From positions 1,426,001 through 1,490,000 of the forward strand of contig NZ_JABTEX010000001.1 of NCBI RefSeq assembly GCF_015711645.1: 64,000 bases of DNA. Reading direction: 5' to 3'. This stretch comes from Planomonospora sp. ID82291. GTDB lineage: Bacteria > Actinomycetota > Actinomycetes > Streptosporangiales > Streptosporangiaceae. Below are positions 29,895 through 37,631 of the stretch, piece after piece. The notes under the pieces were generated by a model. That model ran no database searches. It saw only the letters and a program-made list of their open reading frames with translations, and was not told the origin of the DNA. Both the position numbers and the translations under genes were made by a program. Numbering within the stretch: the stretch's first letter is position 1; the number at the start of each line of letters is the position of its first letter.

Positions 29895-30590
29895 GGGCAG
29901 GCGGTCCCGGGTGGGGACGATGTCCTCGAACCGGGTGACGGGCATGTCCCTGGAGCGGATGGTGCCGCCGAGGGCCGCGGCGAGGGCCACGGCGGCCTGG
30001 TAGAGGCGTTCCAGCTCCGGGTCGTCCGGGCCGTCGGGGCGCAGCTCCAGGTCGACCAGATGGTCGGTGTCGTCCGTCCAGTCCGGCTCGGGACGGCTGT
30101 AGTGCACCTGGAGGCGGTCGCCTTCGCCGCCGACCCGGCACAGGCCCAGGTCGTGGTCGTGGTCGACGGCCCGCGCACCGAGGACCGGGCGCACCAGGTG
30201 GGCCACCTCCTCGCAGTCGAGCGCGGCCCGCCCGCCCAGGTTCACCTCGACGTCCACATGGTCGTCGTGCTCCTCCGGCGGGTGCAGCGCCCCGCCCAGA
30301 CGGCTGGCCAGGCCGTTCAGCAGGAAGGTCCCCGCGGTCCGGTGCCCGCCGCCGCAGGCGATGATCGCCCCGCGCCGGTCGGCGGGCACGCGCGCCCTGG
30401 CGGCGAGGTCCTCGGTGAGCTCGGCCCAGCGGACCCTGGTCCCGCGCACGACGAACCAGTCCCCCGACGACGTCAGGCCGGGGTCGTACTGGCGGAGCAG
30501 GCGCTCCAGCCGGGCCGGCTCCGGGGGCCGGTGGGTGAGCAGGGCGGGATGACGTCGTAGCTGGCGTGCCGTGCGATCGAGGAACCACAT
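29889..30590 (-). CDS. Hypothetical protein, 233 residues
   Basis: I do not recognise the family. The protein is soluble with no signal peptide, begins MWFLDRTARQLRRHPALLTH, and is rich in acidic residues, including EEHDDHVDVEVNLGG and AVDHDHDLGLCRVGGEGDRL. A GAIIACGGGHRTAGTFLLNG stretch resembles a glycine loop but fits no family I can name. An in-frame start at 30707 would add a basic stretch with poor coding character, so ATG 30590 is preferred. The stop lies within a 12-bp tandem repeat. It is monocistronic and convergent with hrpB. Confidence 0.6.
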   Translation of the reverse strand: MWFLDRTARQLRRHPALLTHRPPEPARLERLLRQYDPGLTSSGDWFVVRGTRVRWAELTEDLAARARVPADRRGAIIACGGGHRTAGTFLLNGLASRLGGALHPPEEHDDHVDVEVNLGGRAALDCEEVAHLVRPVLGARAVDHDHDLGLCRVGGEGDRLQVHYSRPEPDWTDDTDHLVDLELRPDGPDDPELERLYQAAVALAAALGGTIRSRDMPVTRFEDIVPTRDRLPA

Positions 30591-30718
30591 GCCGCCCAGT
30601 GTGCCGGGGCGCACTTGGGACTCACTTGCAGGCCCGCGCCCGACCCGCGAGGCCGCCCGCCGTACGGCCCGCGCACCACAGCCCGCCGTACGGCTTGCGC
30701 GCACCACCGCCCGATGGG

Positions 30719-30744
30719 CTATCGTGGTGATATCACTTCGATAG
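30719..30744. promoter_or_regulatory. 26-bp palindrome upstream of the SPFH/RHH operon
   Basis: CTATCG TG GTGATATCAC TT CGATAG is palindromic apart from two central-flank pairs, with a perfect GTGATATCAC core. It ends 25 bp before the ATG at 30770, and another GATAG follows at 30751. A dimeric repressor is the obvious ligand; the ribbon-helix-helix protein encoded as the second gene of the operon is a candidate. Sequence is direct; function is inferred. Confidence 0.65.
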
Positions 30745-30769
30745 ACCCCCGATAGCAGAGGTGGGATTC

Positions 30770-31633
30770 ATGGAACGACGCGCATTCCGGATCAACGGCT
30801 TCCTCGTCCTGGTCGGCCTGCTGGTGCTGGGCGCGGCCCTGGCGGCGGTCGTGGTCGCGGCCGGCTGGACCGACTCGGTCGTGGCGCTGCTGGGCACCGC
30901 AGGCCCGTGGGGCCTGGCCGCGCTCGTCCTGCTCAGCGGGTTCACCGTGGTCAACCCCAACGAGGCGAAGGTCGTGCAGTTCCTCGGCCGCTACGTCGGC
31001 ACGGTGAAGGACACGGGCTTCCAGTGGGTCCTGCCGTTCACCACCAAGCAGCACGTCACCCTGAGGGTGCGCAACTTCGAGACGGCCAAGCTCAAGGTCA
31101 ACGACGCCGACGGCAACCCGGTCGAGATCGCCGCGGTCGTCGTCTACAAGGTCACCGACACCGCCAAGGCGGCCTTCTCCGTCGACGACTACGAGGAGTA
31201 CGTCGCGATCCAGTCCGAGGCGGCCGTCCGCCACCTGGCCACCAGCCACCCCTACGACGCCCACGAGGAGGGCCGGACCAGTCTGCGCGACGGCGCCGAG
31301 GTCGCCGGGGAGCTCACCACCGAGCTGCGCGAGCGCACCGAGCTCGCCGGTGTCGAGGTCCTGGAGGCGCGGATCACCCATCTCGCCTATGCTCCGGAGA
31401 TCGCCCAGGCGATGCTGGTCCGCCAGCAGGCCGCCCAGGTGGTCGCGGCCCGCACGCACATCGTGTCCGGCGCCGTGGGCATGGTCCGGCTCGCGCTGGA
31501 CAAGCTGGCCGAAGAGGGCGTGGTGGATCTGGACGAGGAGCGCAAGGCGCAGATGGTCTCCAACCTCCTGGTCGTCCTGTGCGGCGACCGGGCGACCCAG
31601 CCGGTGGTCAACGCCGGCAGCCTCTACTCCTGA
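30770..31633 (+). CDS. SPFH/band 7 domain membrane protein
   Basis: The 287-residue protein has two N-terminal membrane helices ([20 protein letters not shown] and [17 protein letters not shown]), then a band 7 domain ([56 protein letters not shown]) and a helical C-terminus. SPFH proteins form oligomeric membrane microdomain scaffolds. ATG 30770 has GAGGTGGG upstream; GTG 30761 is less likely. The next gene, encoding a small RHH protein, starts two bases after its stop. Confidence 0.92.
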   Translation: MERRAFRINGFLVLVGLLVLGAALAAVVVAAGWTDSVVALLGTAGPWGLAALVLLSGFTVVNPNEAKVVQFLGRYVGTVKDTGFQWVLPFTTKQHVTLRVRNFETAKLKVNDADGNPVEIAAVVVYKVTDTAKAAFSVDDYEEYVAIQSEAAVRHLATSHPYDAHEEGRTSLRDGAEVAGELTTELRERTELAGVEVLEARITHLAYAPEIAQAMLVRQQAAQVVAARTHIVSGAVGMVRLALDKLAEEGVVDLDEERKAQMVSNLLVVLCGDRATQPVVNAGSLYS

Positions 31634-31635
31634 GC

Positions 31636-31818
31636 ATGCCCGAGCGCAAGAAGCTCTTGCTCCGACTCGATCCGGCCGTCTACGAGGCGATCGCCCGATG
31701 GGCGGCCGACGACCTGCGCAGCATCAACGCCCAGATCGAGTACGCCCTGCGCCGGGCGCTCAAGGAGGCGGGCCGCGAGCCGCGCAGGGAGCCGGAGGCC
31801 GACAAGTCACCCGATTGA
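31636..31818 (+). CDS. Small ribbon-helix-helix (Arc/MetJ-type) DNA-binding protein
   Basis: The 60-residue protein KKLLLRLDPAVYEAIARWAA followed by SINAQIEYALRRAL shows the beta strand and two helices of the Arc/MetJ fold (RLDP...Y..I..WA....RS.NAQIEY.L). The ATG at 31636 follows the SPFH stop by two bases, so translation is coupled. Similar SPFH plus RHH pairs occur in actinomycetes. No toxin is encoded next to it. It may bind the 26-bp palindrome upstream of the operon. Its charged tail (GREPRREPEADKSPD) is probably disordered. Confidence 0.88.
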   Translation: MPERKKLLLRLDPAVYEAIARWAADDLRSINAQIEYALRRALKEAGREPRREPEADKSPD

Positions 31819-31865
31819 GACATAGGGCGCTTCCCTCGGAGTGCCCGCAGGACCACACTCGGTGT

Positions 31866-33299
31866 ATGTCGTGGGTGGGGAGATCCGCAGCGGAGATCGC
31901 GGAGGCCGTGCGGCAGGGGAAGGCCACGGCCCCGCGGGTCGTCGGGGAGCACCTCGACGCCATCGCCGAACGCGACGGGCGCATCGGGGCGTTCCGCACG
32001 GTCCGGGCCGAGGCCGCGCTCGCCGAGGCGCACGCCGTCCAGGAGCGCGGGGACCTGGCGGAGCTGCCGCTGGCCGGGGTGCCCGTGGCGGTCAAGGACA
32101 ACGTCGCGGTCCGCGGCGAGACGCTCCGCAACGGCTCGGCCGCCACCTCCGGCGCCCCCGCGCGCGAGGACCATCCCGTGGTGGCCCGGCTCCGCGCGGC
32201 GGGCGCGGTGGTCGTCGGGATCACCAACGTGCCGGAGCTCTGCCTGGCCGGGTTCTCCGACAGCGTGTACGGCACGGCGCGCAACCCCTGGGACCCCGCC
32301 CGCACCCCCGGCGGCTCGTCGGGCGGGAGCGCCGCGGCCGTGGCGGCGGGGATGGTCCCGCTGGCCCACGGCAACGACGGGCTCGGCTCGCTGCGCATCC
32401 CGGCGGCCTGCTGCGGCCTCGTCACGATCAAGCCCGGCCACGGACTGGTCCCGCCGCCGGAGCACGACTGGCACGCCCTGTCGGAGAACGGCCCGCTCGC
32501 CACGACGGTGGCCGACCTCGCCCTCGCCCTCGCCGTGATGGCCGGCGACATGTCCCTGGCCACGCCCGACCGGACCGAGTCCCTGCGGGTGGGGGAGACG
32601 ATCGACGACTATCCGGGCGGCCTGCTCCCGTCCGAGCCGGTGCGGCTCCGGGTCGCCGTCGCGCCGCGGCCGCTTCCGCCGGGGTTCGCGGTGGACGAGG
32701 AGTTCCAGCGGGCGGTGACCGACGCCGCCCGCACCCTCGGCGCGGCCGGGCACACGGTCGTGGAGCACGGCGCCCGGCTGCCCGTCTGGCTCGGCTCCGC
32801 GGCGGTGGCCACCTGGTTCGCGTGCGCCCGCGAGGACACCGCCGGCCTCGACCGCCGCCGGCTGGAACGGCGCACGAGGGCCCTGGCCCGCGCCGGCAGG
32901 CTCCTCGGCCGGTTCGGCCTGGACGGAGCCGCGGGACGCGACCGCTGGCGGGCCCACGGCGCCGACCAGTGGTTCGGCAACGCCGACGTGCTCGTCACCC
33001 CGGCACTCGCCGCGGTCCCGCCGCCCGCCGCCCGCTGGGGCGAACGCGGCCTGCTGGCCAACGCCCGCGCCAACCTGACCTACGCCCCCGCCACCGCCGC
33101 CTGGAACCTGGCCGGCTGGCCCGCCATGACCGTCCCGTACGACAGGCACTCCACCGGCCTGCCCATCGGCGTGCAGCTCGTCGCCGCCCCCGGAGGCGAG
33201 GCCCAGCTGCTCACCCTGGCCGCCCAGATCGAGGCCGCCCACCCATGGCCCCGCCACGCCGTACCTGGCAGCGCCCTGGATCCGAACAAGCGCCAATGA
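31866..33299 (+). CDS. Amidase-signature family amidase
   Basis: The 477-residue enzyme has the Ser-cisSer-Lys triad: lysine in PVAVKDNVAV, the cis-serine in TPGGSSGGSAAAVAAG, and the nucleophile in GLGSLRIPAACCGL. It hydrolyses amides, with the substrate not deducible. ATG 31866 lies in GGTGTATG without a clear ribosome site. Its end is 24 bp from the convergent DUF262 gene, at the left edge of the low-GC island. Confidence 0.92.
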   Translation: MSWVGRSAAEIAEAVRQGKATAPRVVGEHLDAIAERDGRIGAFRTVRAEAALAEAHAVQERGDLAELPLAGVPVAVKDNVAVRGETLRNGSAATSGAPAREDHPVVARLRAAGAVVVGITNVPELCLAGFSDSVYGTARNPWDPARTPGGSSGGSAAAVAAGMVPLAHGNDGLGSLRIPAACCGLVTIKPGHGLVPPPEHDWHALSENGPLATTVADLALALAVMAGDMSLATPDRTESLRVGETIDDYPGGLLPSEPVRLRVAVAPRPLPPGFAVDEEFQRAVTDAARTLGAAGHTVVEHGARLPVWLGSAAVATWFACAREDTAGLDRRRLERRTRALARAGRLLGRFGLDGAAGRDRWRAHGADQWFGNADVLVTPALAAVPPPAARWGERGLLANARANLTYAPATAAWNLAGWPAMTVPYDRHSTGLPIGVQLVAAPGGEAQLLTLAAQIEAAHPWPRHAVPGSALDPNKRQ

Positions 33300-33323
33300 T
33301 TCAAACCGATCCGCGTTCACTGA

Positions 33324-35057
33324 TCACTCAGTGTCGATCTCAGCGTTTCCCATGGATACGGGAGGAACGACAGCCCCCATGGATTCGATGAAGATCCGTT
33401 CTCGTCGGGCCAGCTCGGCCGCCCGAAGCCCGATGAAGGCCTCGTCGTCCCCGTCCGCCAGCCGCGCGAATGCCTCATCGGAGATGCCGAGATCACTTCC
33501 GCCGTCCGAGGACGAAGTGCGCGCGTCGAGCAGATATGACCGTGCGGTGACGCCAGAACTGGTTTCCAGTATCACGCGGTTGGCAGGGTTCGATCCGTTG
33601 ACCAGGCCGACCTTGTTCGAAACCCTTCGGAAGGCCGCCGTATCAAGGTTCCGGATAGCGTCGATCGCCTCATAGGGACGGCCTTTTGAGGTGTATCGGA
33701 CGGGGAACTCTCTGAGCTCCCACAGCAGATAGGCACGGACGCGTGCGCTGCGGAGGTCGAACCTGTCCGGGTAGGGGCGAGCCCGCTGGTCGGAGAAGTC
33801 GAACATGCCCTGCCCGCCCTCGAAATGAGAGAGGTTCTTCTCCCCGGTGGCGAACGCTCGCATGTCCTGGATGGACTGCCTGCTCGTGGTCGAGTTCACA
33901 CTGGCGAACTGCCCTGCCCACGAGGTGATCCAGAACCACCGGATCAATACATCGATCTGCTCATTGGAGGGATGCGGGCACAGATGGAAGAACAACGTGA
34001 GCAGCATGAGCTGATTATTATAGGGGATCAGGCGCGCAAGCGGAACTCCGACCCGGTGACGAAGAAATCCGACCGCCGAGGAAAGGGCGACGTCCATATC
34101 CTGAACCGCCTGGGAGACCTTGCCCTCCACCCGTCTGGCCAGCACGTCCCAGTGCGCACCTGTCACTTCCTCTTCTCCGGCGACGGCCAGCACCGCACGG
34201 AACCCCGTCGTCGAATTGATCTCCCCAAACCCCTCACCGGCGATCCGTTCCAGGATCGCGGCGATACTGTTGGCGAGACTTTCCTCACCCTGCCCCTTGT
34301 AGGTCAGTGCGGAGACCATCTGATCGGGGCTCATGGACTGCCCCTTGCTGTTCACCCGCGAGAATACTTCGACAGCCTGCTTCAGGCTCCCTCCGAGGAG
34401 GGTGACCACGGAGACCTTGTACGACTTGATCCGCTGGGCGACCTGCTCGCCTTCTTCGATCAGCTCGTCGTAGTGGGGGCTGTTGGCCATGTTCTTTGCC
34501 AGGCTTCGGGCGTAGGCGAGAAAATCAAGGGTCCGGAGCACCGATCGCACCGGCAGGTAGTTCGCAGGCGGTGGTCCCGGTTTCCGCCAATGGACATAGC
34601 GATTGGCACGGGAATCGCCTTCGCCGAGGACTCGGTAGACACGCCAGATCCAAGCGGCGGGATCGTCCATCAGATCGGCGTCAGGCCGATAGAGGCATGC
34701 GTACAGGGTCGACAAGCGCTGATGGCCATCAAGGATGTATGTGATGCTCTTTCCGGGCGTCGCATCAGGTATACGCAGGCCGCCGACATGCCCGAGGCTT
34801 TCGAGGCCCGCAGGCGTGTCCCACAGAAGCATGCTGCCGATCGGGTAACCGCGCTCGATGCTGTCGAACAGGTCCAGCATCTGATCAGGCCGCCAGACGA
34901 AAGGCCGCTGGAATTTCGGAACGCGTAGATGCCCCTTCTGCACATCGTCAAGAAAAGTCTCCAGAAGGTTGACGTCAGGCCGTACGCCGATTTCCCCCCC
35001 GGTTGCCGCATACTCTTCGGGACCATCCAGTCCACGCTCGTCCTGCCTGTCGGGCAT
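33324..35057 (-). CDS. DUF262 (GmrSD N-terminal/ParB-like) protein of a candidate defence island
   Basis: The 577-residue protein has the DUF262 hallmarks: VPKFQRPFVWR (46-56), SIERGYPIGSMLLWDTP (66-82), YILDGHQRLSTLYA with the DGxQR motif (107-120), and FSRVNSKGQSMSPDQM. DUF262 is the NTP-sensing, ParB/Srx-like part of the type IV restriction enzyme GmrSD and of BrxU-type proteins. No DUF1524/HNH nuclease domain is visible in the C-terminal half. It starts nine bases after the TOPRIM-like gene stop. The DNA is lower in GC than the neighbourhood and uses codons such as ATA and AGA, which supports transfer. It ends at the CACTGA/TCAGTG inverted repeat (33318-33333). Confidence 0.85.
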   Translation of the reverse strand: MPDRQDERGLDGPEEYAATGGEIGVRPDVNLLETFLDDVQKGHLRVPKFQRPFVWRPDQMLDLFDSIERGYPIGSMLLWDTPAGLESLGHVGGLRIPDATPGKSITYILDGHQRLSTLYACLYRPDADLMDDPAAWIWRVYRVLGEGDSRANRYVHWRKPGPPPANYLPVRSVLRTLDFLAYARSLAKNMANSPHYDELIEEGEQVAQRIKSYKVSVVTLLGGSLKQAVEVFSRVNSKGQSMSPDQMVSALTYKGQGEESLANSIAAILERIAGEGFGEINSTTGFRAVLAVAGEEEVTGAHWDVLARRVEGKVSQAVQDMDVALSSAVGFLRHRVGVPLARLIPYNNQLMLLTLFFHLCPHPSNEQIDVLIRWFWITSWAGQFASVNSTTSRQSIQDMRAFATGEKNLSHFEGGQGMFDFSDQRARPYPDRFDLRSARVRAYLLWELREFPVRYTSKGRPYEAIDAIRNLDTAAFRRVSNKVGLVNGSNPANRVILETSSGVTARSYLLDARTSSSDGGSDLGISDEAFARLADGDDEAFIGLRAAELARRERIFIESMGAVVPPVSMGNAEIDTE

Positions 35058-35066
35058 ACCTTTTCC

Positions 35067-36032
35067 CTAAATAATTTCTCGTATCAGTGCGAGCAGTTCT
35101 CGTAACTCCTGGCATACGGCCGGACCGAGGGCGGAGAAATCAGACTCGTCGATGTTACCCGCTTTCGCCTCCCGCTCGAGGAGCAGGGTGAGACCTTCAC
35201 CGAATCCGTTTCGCAAACCGATCTTCATCTGCTCCGAAAGCTGACCGTAAAGCTCTCTCTGAACGTCGGGAATGCTCACGCATTTATTCCTCCGATCAGA
35301 GAAACCGTTCTTGAAATCAAAGTGAGCACGCTGATCCGGATTGAGCGACTTCAAGCAATCGATCCTCGAAGCGAGTTCGCCTCTGCGCCCGGCCGCTGCG
35401 GCCAAGACTCGGTTCGGCACATAGTTTTCCGCCTCTCGAAAACGTAATACATGTCCAGCGAGGCCAGACTCGGACAGTTTCTCCACTGCGGAGTCGTGTT
35501 TCGACGGTGCGCCGGGCGTCAGACGATCGCTGTCGAGCAGAAAAGCCACGCGCTTCACCCTGCGGAAGGAGGACCCCTCGTTCTTCACGACTTTGGGGAC
35601 CTCGCCGCTACCGCCGCCTTGAACGAACTCCAGCCATCCCTTCGCGCACGCTTCCACGATCCCGTCCGCATCGAAGACATGGGCGAGAGCAAGAACGAAG
35701 GCCCTGTCGCCCTCCTGGTTCTCCACGACGAACCGCGCCGACTTACCGAGATCCCACACGTGATCGGCCAAGCTCTCACCAGTGATCGTGACCGTACGCG
35801 GCCTGGACCCCGCGGTACCCGTCCAGGCCTGGCTTACCAGACCCTTCCGGGCCAGCAGCCCATAGGTCTGGGACCTCTTCGGCGCATGATCTCGGAAGTA
35901 GCCGTCCACCAGATCAAGCTGACCTGGATCGACCACCCAGATGTGACGGCTCTCAACGAAATGCTGCATCAGCGTGACGATCAGGCCGAACCCGTCTTCG
36001 GTGAAGGCGTCACCTCCGATCTCAACCCTCAT
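35067..36032 (-). CDS. TOPRIM-like protein (AriB/DUF4435-like or OLD-like nuclease candidate)
   Basis: The 321-residue protein has weak but ordered TOPRIM features: FVVENQEGD (Glu104 to Asp109), a hydrophobic strand ending RVAFLLDSDR (Asp167, Asp169), then FREAENYVPNRVL (Glu200-Tyr204), resembling the R..ENY segment of DUF4435/AriB and some OLD TOPRIM domains. About 100 N-terminal residues form a separate module beginning MRVEIGGDAF. The catalytic assignment is an inference. The start ATG 36032 overlaps the AAA ATPase gene by 11 bp. This is among the lowest-GC coding sequence of the window (some 60-base stretches near 45-55%). Confidence 0.6.
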   Translation of the reverse strand: MRVEIGGDAFTEDGFGLIVTLMQHFVESRHIWVVDPGQLDLVDGYFRDHAPKRSQTYGLLARKGLVSQAWTGTAGSRPRTVTITGESLADHVWDLGKSARFVVENQEGDRAFVLALAHVFDADGIVEACAKGWLEFVQGGGSGEVPKVVKNEGSSFRRVKRVAFLLDSDRLTPGAPSKHDSAVEKLSESGLAGHVLRFREAENYVPNRVLAAAAGRRGELASRIDCLKSLNPDQRAHFDFKNGFSDRRNKCVSIPDVQRELYGQLSEQMKIGLRNGFGEGLTLLLEREAKAGNIDESDFSALGPAVCQELRELLALIREII

Positions 36033-37296
36033 GGCACTCTCGGGCGAACTGCGCCTCGGCCAGTTTCTTCGTCTCTTCGAAATCCTCCGAGAAGACTCCG
36101 CTGGGCCAGTAGTCGAGATTCCCGAGACGGTCTATTCCGATACGCCGCACCCATGACGAGCCCGCGTCGTGGTCCACGAAGTAGACAGCCACGTCGTCTG
36201 GTGGAATCCGCCCTTCTGCGATACGGCGGCGGATCCTGAGCAACATGGTCTCACTATGGGTCTCGATCAGGAAGCGGCCCGTCTGCTGCTGCGCTCCAGC
36301 GATGAACAGATCCGCCAGCAACGCATGGAATGCTGGATGCAGGTGCAGTTCGGGCTCCTCGATCACATGCAGTGTGCCTTGCCGGAGAGCCTTCCTGTTG
36401 ACCGTGTCGTACGCCCGCTGCACAAGCAGGGGCAAAACCTGTGCGACTCCGGTGCCCGAATCGAGGAGGTTCACGCTGAGTTCCGGATTGGTAAGCGACC
36501 GGAGGTTGACCGCGTACATCGGTCCCTGCTGCTCGATCTCAAGCCGCCAGCCTGCCAGGCTGTCCCCGAGAAGCCGGTTCACCTGATCCAGGAGAACACG
36601 TTCGCCCCGAACATGGTCGTTCACCAGCATGCCCGCCGCGTTCTCACCCACCGACCCGACGTCCGCTGCGATGCGGGACGGCAACCGGATGAGGCGAGAA
36701 GGCCGCTGCCGGTAGGCGCTCAGATACTGGATCTCCCCGAAGCACCGCCGCACATCGTATTCAAGGCCAGCGAGCCAGTCGATGTGGTCGGGATCCGTTC
36801 CCGATCTATCCGTTACCACGGGGATCAGACCGCGAAAACGAATTTTCATCTCAACGGGCGGTCGGCTTCTCAAGGTCATCGAATAGGAGCGTCCGGCGTC
36901 TTCCGCAAGCCACTCCAGCCGCAGAGAACGCCCGCCGTCGGCCACTCTCAGCTCCCTGACGAACTGTATCTGCCGCTCGGCGATATTCTGGATGGTCGCT
37001 TTGATCTCGATCGCCCTGCCCGGCCCGCCAACCACGAACTCGAATCTGAGCGCTCGATGCACATTCCGGCCGTAGACGAGGTCCAGATAATCAGGAGGAT
37101 CGTCGCCCAGGGCCTCCAAATCGAGAGGAAGAGTGGAGTCTGTGCGAACTCCGGTTTCAAGGAGAAGAGGAAGTCGGGTCAGCGCGCTTTTCCCGGAGTT
37201 GTTCTTGCCGAGGATGATCGTGATGGGACGGAGCTCGATCTCCTGTCGCTCTTTGAAGCAGCGATAGTTCTCAACCGCCATACGCAGCAGACCCAT
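36022..37296 (-). CDS. AAA/SMC-like ATPase with DUF3696-type C-terminus, defence island
   Basis: The 424-residue protein has a RecF/SMC-style ATPase: ENYRCFKERQEIELRP then Walker A LGKNNSGKS (29-37), ABC-like signature LLDSGTGVAQVLPLL (277-291), Walker B TLHVIEEPELHLHP (308-321), and an H-loop FLIETHSETMLLRIR. The C-terminal YWPSGVFSEDFEETKKL resembles DUF3696. In PARIS (AriA) and OLD/Gabija systems similar ATPases sense phage and control a TOPRIM nuclease. The gene heads a three-gene operon with the TOPRIM-like and DUF262 genes. ATG 37296 has no strong ribosome site; ATG 37281 is an alternative. Confidence 0.88.
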   Translation of the reverse strand: MGLLRMAVENYRCFKERQEIELRPITIILGKNNSGKSALTRLPLLLETGVRTDSTLPLDLEALGDDPPDYLDLVYGRNVHRALRFEFVVGGPGRAIEIKATIQNIAERQIQFVRELRVADGGRSLRLEWLAEDAGRSYSMTLRSRPPVEMKIRFRGLIPVVTDRSGTDPDHIDWLAGLEYDVRRCFGEIQYLSAYRQRPSRLIRLPSRIAADVGSVGENAAGMLVNDHVRGERVLLDQVNRLLGDSLAGWRLEIEQQGPMYAVNLRSLTNPELSVNLLDSGTGVAQVLPLLVQRAYDTVNRKALRQGTLHVIEEPELHLHPAFHALLADLFIAGAQQQTGRFLIETHSETMLLRIRRRIAEGRIPPDDVAVYFVDHDAGSSWVRRIGIDRLGNLDYWPSGVFSEDFEETKKLAEAQFARECHEG

Positions 37297-37561
37297 GAGG
37301 TAACTCTAGCCTGATCAAAGTGATCGGCATCGACCTTGCGACAATTGCTCAAAGCCCGCCTCGGCGAAGGACGGTCTCCGTCGGCCCCGGTGTCTTGCCG
37401 TGGAGCTTCGGGAGGGCATGAGCACGCAAGCCGGTCCGGTGAGGGCTCCGCGCTTCTCTTCGATGACCTCGACCGGCGATCGAAGACGGACGTTGCCCGG
37501 AGGCCCTCACCGCAGGCCGACAACGTGGCCACGCGTCGCGCCGATCTGTTGGGGCCAGAAG
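37297..37561. other. Gap upstream of the AAA ATPase gene
   Basis: This stretch must hold the promoter of the three-gene island. TGATCAAAGTGATCGGCATCGACC (37313-37335) contains a TGATC direct repeat. Short open frames here lack ribosome sites and coding character. No integrase, att-like repeat or tRNA was seen. Confidence 0.5.
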
Positions 37562-37595
37562 CCCGGTCAAGGGATACATGGATCTCTTGACCGGG
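37562..37595 (-). terminator. Strong hairpin after the truncated aldehyde dehydrogenase gene
   Basis: CCCGGTCAAGGGAT (37562-37575) and ATCTCTTGACCGGG (37582-37595) form a 14-bp stem with a six-base loop; one pair is G-T. It lies 37 bp beyond the stop of the truncated ALDH gene on the minus strand. There is no U tract, so termination rather than another hairpin role is an inference. Confidence 0.55.
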
Positions 37596-37631
37596 ATCCG
37601 GCTCTGCGGGAAGGGGCTCGACTCCGCGCGG

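Noticed and set aside
31636-31818. Antitoxin of a toxin-antitoxin pair
   Set aside because: The RHH fold fits, but the partner is an SPFH protein and no toxin gene is adjacent.
33324-35057. Complete GmrSD type IV restriction enzyme
   Set aside because: DUF262 motifs are present, but no DUF1524/HNH nuclease motif is visible in the C-terminal half.
33324-37296. A plain PARIS system
   Set aside because: The ATPase-TOPRIM order fits, but the third DUF262 gene and the weak TOPRIM similarity prevent a firm call; it is reported as a candidate instead.
37336-37590. Small gene on the plus strand upstream of the island
   Set aside because: No ribosome site, no coding character, and it runs into the hairpin at 37562-37595.
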